A DNA stretch of 64,000 nucleotides from contig JBKBSO010000003.1 of assembly GCA_046291695.1 (NCBI GenBank), positions 62,001 through 126,000 on the forward strand. Direction: 5' to 3'. Under the pieces are notes generated by a model that saw nothing but the letters and a program-made list of their open reading frames with translations, was not told the DNA's origin and did not search any database. The position numbers and the translations under genes are program-made. This DNA is from PNNG01 sp046291695 (GTDB lineage Bacteria > Bacteroidota > Bacteroidia > UBA7662). Positions 16,630 to 25,455 of this stretch are shown here, one piece after another; within the stretch, counting starts at the first letter, position 1; each line of letters begins with the position of its first letter.

Positions 16630-17547
16630 ATGGCAAGAAAGTTACTCTCCATTATTTTATTGGCTAGCACTTCGATGCTCAACGCGCAAGTTTCGGATTT
16701 TGATGGTAATATGTACCCGACCGTCATTATCGGCAATCAAGAATGGATGGCACAAAACCTACGTACCACCCACCTCAACGATGGCACACCCATTCCACGC
16801 ATCAACCTGAATACCGCCTGGCAACAAGCCAGCAGCGAGGCCCTGAGTTGGTACGATAACGACTCCATCACCCACCATGTGATTTTTGGCCCACTATATA
16901 ATGGCTTCGTTGCCCAAAACCCGCTGATTTGTCCTGCCGGCTGGAGCGTGCCCTACGCCGAAGACTGGGATACCATGGTTACCGTTTTAGGCGGACCGAA
17001 TATTGCTGGGGGCGCACTCAAGGATGCCAGCACTGAGTTTTGGGAAGCCCCGAATGAGGGCGCCACCAATTCGAGCGGCTTCACTGGCTTACCTGGAGGC
17101 TGGAGGAGTCAAACCGACGGAAGTTTTGCATTTAAAGGACAACGCGGCGGTTGGTTTGTGCAGCAGCGAGGAACCGGATTGGCCTTTCGTTGGCTAAGTT
17201 GGTCGGTAGCCAGTGCCGGTAACGGCCCTATCCAACCCAATGCCGGCATGAGCATCCGCTGTTTTCGAACTACGCCTTCCACCAATGTTCTGGAATTAGG
17301 CGGTAATCACCTCAAACTGTATCCGAATCCCGGGGGCGATCGGGTGCACCTGCAGTTGGCAAATCGACCCGAAGCCGGCATGCAGCTCCGCATTTACGAT
17401 ATGCAAGGCAAGCAAGTATTTGTGCAAGACATCTTTGATACGCATAGCTTGCTTCAACTCGAGCAGCTACCCTATGGTTTATACCTTGTTGGGCTCTGGA
17501 AGCACAACCAGCTTTTGAATGTGCAGCGGCTGATGATGCAGCGCTGA
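16630..17547 (+). CDS. Secreted FISUMP-domain protein with T9SS type A sorting domain
   Basis: 305 residues. Signal peptide 1-20 (MARKLLSIILLASTSMLNAQ). Residues 21-205 form a Fibrobacter succinogenes major paralogous domain: VSDFDGNMYPTVIIGNQEWM at the start, then QNLRTTHLNDG, GPLYNGF and CPAGWSVPYAEDWD, which are family hallmarks. The last 75 residues are a T9SS type A sorting domain (LKLYPNPGGDRVHLQL to GLYLVGL). The product is therefore exported by Sec, then by the type IX system to the surface; the FISUMP domain has no established activity. It lies next to the repeat array and ends one base before the racemase-like gene on the other strand. Confidence 0.88.
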   Translation: MARKLLSIILLASTSMLNAQVSDFDGNMYPTVIIGNQEWMAQNLRTTHLNDGTPIPRINLNTAWQQASSEALSWYDNDSITHHVIFGPLYNGFVAQNPLICPAGWSVPYAEDWDTMVTVLGGPNIAGGALKDASTEFWEAPNEGATNSSGFTGLPGGWRSQTDGSFAFKGQRGGWFVQQRGTGLAFRWLSWSVASAGNGPIQPNAGMSIRCFRTTPSTNVLELGGNHLKLYPNPGGDRVHLQLANRPEAGMQLRIYDMQGKQVFVQDIFDTHSLLQLEQLPYGLYLVGLWKHNQLLNVQRLMMQR

Positions 17548-18624
17548 TCAACTTTCGATGACCCGCTTTTCGACGTAGTAAGAGTTCATCAGGCTGAGGG
17601 CGCCCATGTATTTAAGTTGGAAAGCCACTTGATCGCCTACCTTTAGCTGTTCAGGATTATTTCCCAAATCCAATACAATCATATCGCTACTCGACCCTAT
17701 CACCTTTACGGTTTGGTGGGGCATGATTAAGTATTTAGGGTCGATGTCCAATACGCCAATATCAATAATGGCCCTAAAACTGGTAAGGCCGTACAAGCTT
17801 TCATCTATTTCCAGCAGTTCACCTTGCGGATTAGCCCCCATTTCACCTGTAGGCAACACCGGCTTGTCGTACAATTCGATAATTTCGGCCTTTAATTCAA
17901 ATACATCATCTTGCATTCCGGCTATGGTAGTTTCGGTAAATAAATCAGCACCAAAAAACAAGGTTTCCCCAATCCTGAAGTGATTTACTCCTGGCGGAAT
18001 GCGATGCTGCAACAACAAGGGTACACTTACCGAAGTACCACCGCTAATCCAAGGGATTTTTCGTTTGAACTTGAGCTCAATGATTTGGCGGTATAAGCTG
18101 AGTTGAATGAGTTTGTCTTGTGAGGGCATTACCCCGTGCAGACAATTGAGGTTGGTACCTAAGCCGATAATCTCGATATGGCTGAGCTCGAATACCTGCT
18201 CATAAAAATCGACCAAATGTTCGCCCATCACGCCTTCGCGCAAGTCTCCCATTTCTACCATAATAATGACCTTATGCGTCTTGTTTTGCCGGGCTGCCTC
18301 TAGCGATAGCATGCGCATGGTTTCCAAGTCGGTCTGTAAGCTCACATCAGCATATTGTACGATGGCTGGAATACTACGTTTTGGTGCCGGTTTTATGTAA
18401 ACCGTTTGTACATCGGGTGCCAGCTTCTTAATCATTTTAAGATTGCTCACCCGTGAATCGTGTACTTCTTTTACGCCAAGCGCCAGCACCTCCCGTATAA
18501 ATCCGGCATGCCCGCAAAGTAATTTAGTGACCACGCCCCAGTCGGCCTCTGAGCCTCCAAAAAGCGTCTGAAGAAATTCGAAATTTGCCCGAAGTTTAGT
18601 TCGGTCGAGGGTAAGAACGGCCAT
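17548..18624 (-). CDS. Alanine/ornithine racemase-like PLP enzyme
   Basis: 358 residues resembling the N-terminal TIM-barrel PLP domain of alanine racemase, in the subgroup annotated as alanine/ornithine racemase. WGVVTKLLCGH near residue 30 holds the PLP-binding Lys; VHDSRVSNLKMI, MVEMGDLREGV, LGTNLNC and HFRIGETLFFG follow in the family order. Reaction: interconversion of L- and D-forms of a basic or small amino acid; substrate unknown. It starts 1 bp after an acetyltransferase and follows a sodium:solute symporter, so the three form one operon, perhaps for uptake and use of a D-amino acid. Confidence 0.82.
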   Translation of the reverse strand: MAVLTLDRTKLRANFEFLQTLFGGSEADWGVVTKLLCGHAGFIREVLALGVKEVHDSRVSNLKMIKKLAPDVQTVYIKPAPKRSIPAIVQYADVSLQTDLETMRMLSLEAARQNKTHKVIIMVEMGDLREGVMGEHLVDFYEQVFELSHIEIIGLGTNLNCLHGVMPSQDKLIQLSLYRQIIELKFKRKIPWISGGTSVSVPLLLQHRIPPGVNHFRIGETLFFGADLFTETTIAGMQDDVFELKAEIIELYDKPVLPTGEMGANPQGELLEIDESLYGLTSFRAIIDIGVLDIDPKYLIMPHQTVKVIGSSSDMIVLDLGNNPEQLKVGDQVAFQLKYMGALSLMNSYYVEKRVIES

Positions 18625-18625
18625 T

Positions 18626-19069
18626 TTATCGGGCTAAACGCATTTCGAGGTACTTATTGGTAAAGCCAAGGGCCTTATAGAGATGGTAAGCCGGATTATC
18701 GGGCTCTACATGCAAGGCGATGCCGCCCGGTAGGAAGTCGATGGCGGCCTGCATCAGCTTTTTGCCGATGCCTTGTCCTCTGGCTTCGGAAGAAACGGCG
18801 ATGTACACCAATATATGCTCAGGAATATAGCCTTGCATATTGGTATGGTTCACCACCACAGCTCCAATGATGGCACCGTGCTCATTTTTGGCGGTAAACA
18901 CGGCGCCTCCCCTGCCGGGTGCATCGCTCAGGGCGTAGGCCAGGCAGGCTTCAATTTGTTCAAGCGGATCGCCGTATTGTTCTAAAGCGGTGTGCAAAAA
19001 AGCGGCAATTGCGGCTCCTTGCGCAGGATCGGGTAATTGTGAGGGATGAAAAGTATCAATTTGTATCAT
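18626..19069 (-). CDS. GNAT-family N-acetyltransferase
   Basis: 147 residues from the ATG at 19069; a longer in-frame start at 19105 would overlap the symporter gene and is less likely. The acetyl-CoA-binding motif A is visible as VSSEARGQGIGKKLMQAAID (Q/RxxGxG/A), followed by LHVEPDNPAYHLYKALGF, typical of GNAT motif B. It probably acetylates an amine or amino acid; substrate unknown. It sits between the symporter (10-bp gap) and the racemase-like gene (1-bp gap). Confidence 0.85.
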   Translation of the reverse strand: MIQIDTFHPSQLPDPAQGAAIAAFLHTALEQYGDPLEQIEACLAYALSDAPGRGGAVFTAKNEHGAIIGAVVVNHTNMQGYIPEHILVYIAVSSEARGQGIGKKLMQAAIDFLPGGIALHVEPDNPAYHLYKALGFTNKYLEMRLAR

Positions 19070-19079
19070 AAAAGTTATT

Positions 19080-20489
19080 TTAAGGTTGAGGCCGCCATTT
19101 GGCAAAGCCTAAAAAACAGAGTAGGGATACGAGCAAACCTGCCCAGTTGGCATCGAGACCAAAAGGTAAAGCTAGCTGAAAATGCTGCAGGGATAAGGTG
19201 GTAATGCCGCCGCCCAGCATGGCAGCAACGGCGGCCTTCGACGAGCGCCAGGAGCTGAACAAGCCGAACAACATGGGCACCAGCAGGCCCGACACCAGGA
19301 AGGCATAAGCACTCAACATCAATTCGAGCACTTTGGTGCTTTGCCATGCCAACAAAAGCGCTAGCGTACCAATGATCAAGGTGACCCACTGTGAGGTCCG
19401 TACACCGGATTTAAGTTTTGGAAAAAGTTTGTCCCACAAGTCCGTAACCACATTGCCCGATGCCGCCATCAGGCAACTGTCGGCTGTACTTAAAATCGCA
19501 CTCAAATAAGCCGCCAGCAAAATGCCCAACAAGCCCGCAGGCAGCATATTCACCAAAAGCAAGGGCAAGCCTTGTTCGGGATCGATGGCCGTATGCAAGG
19601 GCTCGAACAAAGCCTGTTCGGCTGCCACCCGGGCCAGCAAACCAAGCCCCACGCCCAAAAATGCCATTACCGGCCATTCGAAAAGTCCGGCCATGAACCA
19701 GGCGCGGCGAGCTGTTCGTTCATCTTTACATGCCAATATGCGCTGAAACAAGGTCATGCCCACAAACCAAATGGGAATGATGGTTACGGCCCAATTGGCC
19801 AGGGTAATGAAGTCGATTGTGCTTAATGACAGCATATCGGCCGATAAACTGCTGCTGATGGCCGACCAGCCGCCGACGGTGTACCAGGCGATGGGCAAAC
19901 CCAGAGCGCCCAATCCGATTAATAAAATCAGCCATTGTATGGTATCGGTATATATCACGGCTTTGAGCCCGCCGAGCACGGTGTAGATAACGGCTATGCT
20001 TCCCATCAACAGCAGGGCATGTGAAATTTCGAGTTGGGGTACAGCTGCCGCTGCCAATTTTGCTCCAGCCAAAAGTTGCGAACTGGTAAAGCCGGTATAG
20101 CCAATGGCCGAAATTAATCCCGCCGCCAAGGCTGCTCCGGGTCCGAACCTGTCGCCAAACCATTGCGGCAAGGTAAGCCAGTGCCGAAATTGCGGATGCC
20201 GGCATATTCGCGGAATGAGCAATACGGCACTTAGCCAGGCGCCCAGCAATCCGGTGAACAGCATCCAACTGCCCGACAATCCCATCGCAAAGCCAAGCCC
20301 ACCCAAGCCGATTGAAAAGCCTCCACCTACATCGGTAGCCACTACCGACAGGCCAATATGCAGGCTATTCATATTGCGTCCGCCTACATAATAGTCGTCA
20401 TTGCCTTGATGCCTGCGGTGAAAATACATGCCTACGGCCAGCATCAACAGCACGTACACAACTAATATTACAAAATCAATAAAATGCAT
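19080..20489 (-). CDS. Sodium:solute symporter (SSS family)
   Basis: 469 residues from the ATG at 20489 (MHFIDFVILVVYV); another ATG lies five codons upstream. About 12-13 hydrophobic segments are visible, with the family features YYVGGRNM after TM1, GLGGLGFAMGLSGSW in TM2 and SAILSTADSCLMAASGN in TM8, where the Ser residues bind Na+. It imports an organic solute with Na+; candidates are amino acids or sugars. Downstream acetyltransferase and racemase-like genes point to an amino acid. Confidence 0.9.
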   Translation of the reverse strand: MHFIDFVILVVYVLLMLAVGMYFHRRHQGNDDYYVGGRNMNSLHIGLSVVATDVGGGFSIGLGGLGFAMGLSGSWMLFTGLLGAWLSAVLLIPRICRHPQFRHWLTLPQWFGDRFGPGAALAAGLISAIGYTGFTSSQLLAGAKLAAAAVPQLEISHALLLMGSIAVIYTVLGGLKAVIYTDTIQWLILLIGLGALGLPIAWYTVGGWSAISSSLSADMLSLSTIDFITLANWAVTIIPIWFVGMTLFQRILACKDERTARRAWFMAGLFEWPVMAFLGVGLGLLARVAAEQALFEPLHTAIDPEQGLPLLLVNMLPAGLLGILLAAYLSAILSTADSCLMAASGNVVTDLWDKLFPKLKSGVRTSQWVTLIIGTLALLLAWQSTKVLELMLSAYAFLVSGLLVPMLFGLFSSWRSSKAAVAAMLGGGITTLSLQHFQLALPFGLDANWAGLLVSLLCFLGFAKWRPQP

Positions 20490-20504
20490 GAAAATCGGAT
20501 GCAA

Positions 20505-20898
20505 AAATATAAATAAAATACCCGAAATTCAGGATTAAATAGCAATCTGCTGATTGTCATTTCATTATATCATAAATTCAGGGTGTATTTTGAGGTTGTT
20601 TTGTATGCTTCGCGATGCGGCTTAGCGCGGAAATTTTCACCACAGATTACGCCAATTACACAGAGGCTGAATTCCAATCGAAAAGCTGATGTACAACTCA
20701 TGGCGGCTGTGCAAGGGACAAGATTTTTTATTGCAGCCCGCTTTTGCTACGCATTGCGCTAGCAAACACTAAAAGATGGCGCTATACATACATACAATGA
20801 ATACATCATGGATTCACTAACTGATCGACATTGCCTCAGCATCAAAAAACACGGTCCCAACTTTTGAAAAAGCCTGATTTATCAAAACCAATTTCCTT
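20505..20898. other. Intergenic stretch without a gene
   Basis: No open frame with family features was seen here. It contains a short motif CACAGATTACGCCAATTACA (about 20642-20661), which looks like a decayed direct repeat, and the region upstream of glyA. The remainder shows no structure that I can support. Confidence 0.5.
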
Positions 20899-20906
20899 TA
20901 TCTTTG
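20899..20906 (+). promoter_or_regulatory. TATCTTTG box 3 bp before the glyA start
   Basis: An exact TAnnTTTG -7 box ends 3 bp before the ATG of glyA (TATCTTTGGGCATG). If it is used, the mRNA would start at or within the first codons, making it leaderless or nearly so. The same arrangement (TATCTTAGGGCATG) precedes the gene at 37692. No clear TTTG element lies at the ideal distance here, so the box may be fortuitous. Confidence 0.35.
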
Positions 20907-20909
20907 GGC

Positions 20910-22181
20910 ATGCGCGATCAACTAGTATTCGACCTTATTGGTCAGGAAAAGGCCCGTCAGGAGCATGGGCTTGAACTAATAGCTTCCGAAAATTTTGTGA
21001 GCAGTCAGGTGATGGAAGCTGCCGGCTCGGTACTCACCAACAAATACGCCGAAGGATTACCCGGAAAGCGCTATTATGGCGGTTGTGAGGTAGTTGACCA
21101 AGTAGAACAGCTTGCCATTGATCGGGTGAAGCAATTATTTGGAGTGGAATGGGCCAATGTTCAGCCGCATTCGGGCGCACAAGCCAATGCCGCAGTGATG
21201 CTGGCGGTGCTGAATCCGGGTGACCGTATTCTGGGCTTCGACCTGAGCCATGGCGGGCACCTTACACACGGTTCTCCGGTGAACTTCAGCGGAAAATTAT
21301 ACGAACCCCATTTTTACGGTGTAGAGCAGGAAACCGGTCTCATCGACTTCGAAAAAGTAGCTACCACTGCCATGGAAGTTAAACCTAAACTGATCATTTG
21401 TGGCGCCTCGGCCTACAGTCGTGATTGGGATTACGCCCGCCTGCGCGCCGTAGCCGATGAAGTTGGTGCCTTGCTGTTAGCCGATATCTCGCACCCATCG
21501 GGCCTCATTGCTACAGGCTACCTGAACAATCCGGTTCCGCATTGCCACATCATTACCACTACTACGCACAAAACCTTGCGCGGCCCACGCGGCGGACTGG
21601 TAATGATGGGTAAAGATTTCCCCAATCCCTTCGGCCAAAAAACACCTAAAGGCGAACTGAAAATGATGTCGAATCTGCTCGATATGGCGGTATTCCCAGG
21701 CACGCAGGGAGGTCCGTTGGAGCATATTATTGCCGCCAAAGCCATTGCTTTTGGGGAAGCTTTAATGCCTGCCTATAAGGATTACTGTGGTCGTGTGATC
21801 AAAAATGCACAGGCCATGGCCAAAGCCTTTACCGATCGTGGGTACCACCTGATTTCGGGTGGCACCAGCAACCACCTTATGCTGATCGATTTGCGCAATA
21901 AGGGCATTACCGGCAAACAAGCCGAAAATGCGCTGGTGAAAGCCGACATTACGGTGAACAAAAATATGGTGCCTTTCGACGATAAATCGCCATTCACCAC
22001 CAGCGGTTTCCGGGTAGGCACGGCAGCCATTACTACCAGAGGCATGAATGAAGCCGATATGGAAAAGGTAGTGTCCCTGATTGACCGGGTGCTGATGAAC
22101 ATCGATAATGAAGCTGAATTGCAGGCAGTACGTGCTGAAGTGAACAGCTTGATGTCGGCCTATCCGCTGTACAAAGACTAA
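20910..22181 (+). CDS. glyA: Serine hydroxymethyltransferase
   Basis: PLP enzyme converting serine plus tetrahydrofolate to glycine plus methylene-THF; the main source of one-carbon units. 423 residues from the ATG at 20910 (MRDQLVFDLIGQEKARQEHG). Family landmarks are LELIASENFVS, KYAEGLPGKRYYGGCE, DISHPSGLIA and the PLP-Lys motif TTTTHKTLRGPRGG. The length and N-terminus agree with the Bacteroidota form. It is monocistronic, with two hairpins but no U-run downstream. Confidence 0.98.
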   Translation: MRDQLVFDLIGQEKARQEHGLELIASENFVSSQVMEAAGSVLTNKYAEGLPGKRYYGGCEVVDQVEQLAIDRVKQLFGVEWANVQPHSGAQANAAVMLAVLNPGDRILGFDLSHGGHLTHGSPVNFSGKLYEPHFYGVEQETGLIDFEKVATTAMEVKPKLIICGASAYSRDWDYARLRAVADEVGALLLADISHPSGLIATGYLNNPVPHCHIITTTTHKTLRGPRGGLVMMGKDFPNPFGQKTPKGELKMMSNLLDMAVFPGTQGGPLEHIIAAKAIAFGEALMPAYKDYCGRVIKNAQAMAKAFTDRGYHLISGGTSNHLMLIDLRNKGITGKQAENALVKADITVNKNMVPFDDKSPFTTSGFRVGTAAITTRGMNEADMEKVVSLIDRVLMNIDNEAELQAVRAEVNSLMSAYPLYKD

Positions 22182-22188
22182 TACGAAA

Positions 22189-22269
22189 ATGCCGGCACGG
22201 CTGGGGCTGTGTCGGCATAACATGCTTCTAACATAACATGGCATGCCTACTTAGGTGCAGGGCATGCCA
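22189..22269. terminator. Two hairpins after glyA
   Basis: ATGCCG...CGGCAT (about 22189-22218) and TGGCATGCC (22239-22247) with GGCATGCCA (22261-22269) can each form a stem. Neither has a T-run behind it, so termination is possible but weakly supported. Confidence 0.35.
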
Positions 22270-22343
22270 AAAGGGCGGCTTGGATATTTCTTGGCACGGC
22301 ATTCGCCTAAGAGCGGCTGTAACCAAAAAAACAACCCAACCCC

Positions 22344-23891
22344 ATGATCAAAAACTTCATTTTGGCCCTGAGTATCAGCCTGACTGCTGGATTGGCCAAC
22401 GCACAAACCCAAACTGCTATTTTCAGCAAAGCGCCCAAACACCCGGCTTTAGCCCGCATTAAGCCTGTACTGCAGCTACAGCAGCCAAATGCAGCCATGC
22501 GTGTGGCAGCACCCGACGCACGTCCCGATTCGATGCACTATTCGAGCTGGGACAGCAGCAGCAACAATTGGAGCCTCGAGGAGGTTAGCGCCTTGGAATT
22601 CGACAACAATGCCCGGCTTGTACGTCAGGTTTTTTACAACAGAGCAGGTGCCGGCAGTATAGCGGTAAGTGATCTTCGGATGAGCTATACCTCTGCGGGT
22701 AAGTTAGCCAGCTACAGCATGAACCTGATTTTAGGCGGCTTAAATGTGGAGCAACTCCGCTTCGACTTCCATTACGATGTTCACGGACAGAAAGCCTCGA
22801 GCATGTTGCAAGTCCCCAACCCGCTTACCAACACCATGCTGCCCGTTTTTGGCGATTCGGTGCATTACATCCGCAACAACCGGAATGAAATTACCGAGGC
22901 CATTCATTTCTTTTACGACGATATGTTCACCGGCTTAGGCTGGATTCCGATTCAAAGGGTAAGTGAAATTCAAACAGACAACCAAAGCAAACCTACAGCC
23001 TTCACCCATTGGAGCTGGAACGACCAATTGCAAAACTGGGACCAGCCTACAAAAGTGGTGGATGTTGCCTGGAACTTCGGTTGGCATGGCTGGGAAACCG
23101 TTTTCGGCATGATCAGTCTAGATGAGCAGTTCAGCGTATATATCCCGTCCGACTTTAGCTATACAGAGCCTACCAATTACATCAGCTACCAGATGAACAA
23201 TCAGCAATGGGTACCCCTGTATAAGGCCAAGGCTGAGCTCGATGGTAATGGACGTCCGATCAGGATCCGGGAGCTTAACTACAACGATCGCACACAAAGC
23301 TGGGAAGACAGCAGGATGATCCGCTTCAGCTACTTTGGCCAAATGCTTGAGGAAATGATGTCGTCTTACTTCGATCAGGCCAGCATGACGTACGAACCTG
23401 AAAACAGGTTGCGTTTTCAGTTCGATGCAGGCATGGGCTTCATGTCTGAGCGCCAGGAGAGCTGGCACAATGGGCTAAGCTGGCAGCATTTTATGCACAA
23501 CCGTTATCAATACCAGCACAACGCCAGCGGCAAACCCACACAAGGCATTGTAACCGAAGTGGATGGCAACAATCATTTGCCGGTATCGAAAAATGATTAT
23601 TTCTACCGTCCTCCGGTGGCAGCCTCGGCAAGCGATCTCAGTGCAAATGCCGTTGTTGTACGGGCCTTTCCAAACCCTACGCAAAACGAGCTGCGCGTAA
23701 AAGCCGAAAATACCACGATTAACTTACTCCAACTAAGAAATATGAATGGGCAATTGGTGATGAGTAAAAAAGCCGATACTTTAGAAACAAACGAGCTTGT
23801 ACTTCAAATGGAAGCACTGCCTGCGGGTATGTATTTGCTCGAAATTTTTGATGCGCACAGCAAATATTTTGAGCGCATCATTAAAAACTAG
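22344..23891 (+). CDS. Secreted protein with T9SS type A sorting domain, unknown function
   Basis: 515 residues. A signal peptide covers about 1-21 (ending GLANAQTQ). The central part (about 55-420) holds repeated segments of the form SYTSAGKLASYSMN, LDGNGRPIRIRELNY and YQHNASGKPTQG, resembling YD/RHS-like beta-strand repeats common in Bacteroidota surface proteins, with several Trp-rich SWDSSSNNW-type turns. The last 75 residues are a sorting domain (VRAFPNPTQNELRVKAEN to GMYLLEIFD). I do not recognise an enzyme. It is monocistronic, followed by a structured 3' region and a terminator. Confidence 0.8.
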   Translation: MIKNFILALSISLTAGLANAQTQTAIFSKAPKHPALARIKPVLQLQQPNAAMRVAAPDARPDSMHYSSWDSSSNNWSLEEVSALEFDNNARLVRQVFYNRAGAGSIAVSDLRMSYTSAGKLASYSMNLILGGLNVEQLRFDFHYDVHGQKASSMLQVPNPLTNTMLPVFGDSVHYIRNNRNEITEAIHFFYDDMFTGLGWIPIQRVSEIQTDNQSKPTAFTHWSWNDQLQNWDQPTKVVDVAWNFGWHGWETVFGMISLDEQFSVYIPSDFSYTEPTNYISYQMNNQQWVPLYKAKAELDGNGRPIRIRELNYNDRTQSWEDSRMIRFSYFGQMLEEMMSSYFDQASMTYEPENRLRFQFDAGMGFMSERQESWHNGLSWQHFMHNRYQYQHNASGKPTQGIVTEVDGNNHLPVSKNDYFYRPPVAASASDLSANAVVVRAFPNPTQNELRVKAENTTINLLQLRNMNGQLVMSKKADTLETNELVLQMEALPAGMYLLEIFDAHSKYFERIIKN

Positions 23892-24046
23892 CAGCTACAT
23901 CTGGTGTTAAGTTTAAAATGATGTTAAGATGACAATCGAAAGGCACCAGTAAGCTAGCTTTACCGTTAGAAAAACAAACAATTCGGGAGACGCCCGATTT
24001 CATACAACAGGTTTTAGTTCGAACCCTCCTTAGTGGAGGGTTTTTT
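23892..24046 (+). ncRNA. Structured 3' region, possible small RNA (weak)
   Basis: Between the T9SS gene and the terminator are CTGGTG...CACCAG (about 23901-23951), TCGGG...CCCGA (about 23983-23998) and the terminator hairpin. The stretch has no open frame. It could be the 3' UTR of the preceding gene or a small RNA; no exact promoter box was found. Confidence 0.2.
24022..24046 (+). terminator. Intrinsic terminator
   Basis: CCCTCC (24024-24029) and GGAGGG (24035-24040), loop TTAGT, followed by six T. It closes the transcription unit of the T9SS protein. Confidence 0.9.
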
Positions 24047-24161
24047 ATTGCCTGAAAATTCGGCGGATTTGCATGCAGTATGCGCGCGCGAAAGCTTAGT
24101 GGACCCGACCAAATCGTAGGGGGCGCTGGGGATACAATGAAATTTTGAATGGCTTGTTAAA

Positions 24162-24497
24162 TCACAAAAAAGCTTCTGCCGCCTGGTTGTCCGTTGCCAC
24201 GGCCAGGATGCTTTCGAGCTGCGAAATTTCGATGAGTTTGGCGATGCTGCTGTTCACATGACTGAGTACAAAACGGCCTTCTGATGCGTTGCACAAACGA
24301 TTGCCCACCAAAATGGCGCTTAGGCCCGATGAATCGACATATTTTACCGATGACATATCGAAAATGATATTTTTGACCCCTTCTGAATTCAGGAAGACCA
24401 ATTCCGATTTAAACTGCGGGGCAATGAGGGAATCGAGCTTCTCTTCTTCGAGTTTTACGAGGGTATATTGGTCTTTTTTATCGAGCAGTAGTTTCAT
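24162..24497 (-). CDS. STAS-domain anti-sigma factor antagonist
   Basis: 111 residues from the ATG at 24497 (MKLLLDKKDQYTLVKLEEE). A single STAS domain: KSELVFLNSEGVKNIIFDMS, then YVDSSGLSAILVGNRLC, where the first Ser of DSSG is the residue phosphorylated in SpoIIAA-type regulators. No kinase or sigma factor lies next to it, so its partner is elsewhere. It is monocistronic on the minus strand. Confidence 0.88.
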   Translation of the reverse strand: MKLLLDKKDQYTLVKLEEEKLDSLIAPQFKSELVFLNSEGVKNIIFDMSSVKYVDSSGLSAILVGNRLCNASEGRFVLSHVNSSIAKLIEISQLESILAVATDNQAAEAFL

Positions 24498-24607
24498 ATG
24501 ATGCTGTTTAGCTTCGCAAAGCACTCAAAAATACGCATTAAGGCACTGCAAGCAACCCAAGCTGCTAAAATTGCCCGGGTAAAGGCCGAAAACTCGCTAA
24601 AACGGGC

Positions 24608-24777
24608 TCAATGCAAGCTTGCAAATGTACAGATTTTAAAATGCATGGTATAATGCCAAATTTCGGTAGCATCAGCATTCAATAAGCACATTCCGAAACA
24701 TCGATGCATTCTGGGTATTACTCTTTCAGTTTTTTGGTGATTCTGAATGAGATAATTTGATCAAAAAGCAACTTCAT
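24608..24777 (-). pseudogene. Decayed DUF5615 (PIN-like) toxin gene
   Basis: Starts at 24777 with an ATG overlapping the stop of the DUF433 gene by 4 bp (ATGA). The reading MKLLFDQIISFRITKKLKE is the usual DUF5615 N-terminus but meets TAA; the next codons read YPECIDVSEC, and after a one-base loss the frame continues LLNADATEIWHYTMHFKIC, the expected DUF5615 middle (LLNA..TEIWHYA). Thus one nonsense mutation and one frameshift, and the C-terminal half is missing. Intact relatives are near 115 residues. Confidence 0.85.
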
Positions 24778-24998
24778 GAGGCATGCTGCAACTTAGCCTC
24801 CCGATCAGCAGCATATGCCAAACATGCCCGAATGTCGTTGGCGTTTAGCTCCGGAAAATCGTAAAGAATTTCTGTATAAGTCATTCCTGCGGCCAACCAG
24901 CCCAGCACGTCAAAAACCGTGATTCTTGTATCCCTCACACAAGGCTTACCGAATCTTTTATTGGGATTCCTCTGGATAATAGCCTTATAGTCAACCAT
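24774..24998 (-). CDS. DUF433 protein (antitoxin-like)
   Basis: 74 residues, the normal length for DUF433: IQRNPNKRFGKPCVRDTRIT, then VFDVLGWLAAGMTYTEILYDFPELNANDIRACLAYAADR, a helix-turn-helix-like region. DUF433 proteins are usually encoded directly before a DUF5615 PIN-like partner and are treated as antitoxins. Here the partner is broken but the overlap is preserved. Whether this orphan still has a use is unknown. Confidence 0.88.
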   Translation of the reverse strand: MVDYKAIIQRNPNKRFGKPCVRDTRITVFDVLGWLAAGMTYTEILYDFPELNANDIRACLAYAADREAKLQHAS

Positions 24999-25455
24999 TT
25001 TTTACCGTTTTCACAATTTTACTCAAAAACAAAATAACGTAAGACTTTTTTATGTTAGTCTACAAACGCACAATCTCCAATGGTACAAAATTGCATCCTC
25101 CACTGTAGTGCACCCCATTCTTTAAACTTTTACTTCTAAAAGCATTGAACACAGCTTCGCCCCGTGAGTCACACGGTTTGAGTATAGCGTATAAAAAGTT
25201 TAAGCCGGGCCTAAAGTGAGGATTTTACTTGAAAATGACGAGAAAAGTGCATCATTGCAGGAATTTGAACCGCAAATGACAGGTAGGCTTTGCTCGAAGA
25301 GCGCAAGGATTGCTAAGGCGGAACCATCGATCTGGTTAGATCAGGCGTTGCTTTAGGCGGTAAGGGAGGATTGCAAAAGCAGCATAAAGGGCTATGCAAA
25401 CATGCACCCAGGCTGATAAACAGCTAGAGTGGTAAGCACATAAGATTTAGTAGAA
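24999..25455. other. Intergenic stretch without a gene
   Basis: About 450 bp between the DUF433 gene and a lipoprotein gene. I see no coding frame with recognisable features, no tRNA and no terminator. Weak direct repeats are not significant by eye. Confidence 0.5.

Noticed and set aside
24000..24046. A tRNA-like segment (TTCGAACCC) before the terminator
   Set aside because: No acceptor stem, D-arm or anticodon arm can be built around it; the sequence is part of the terminator stem.
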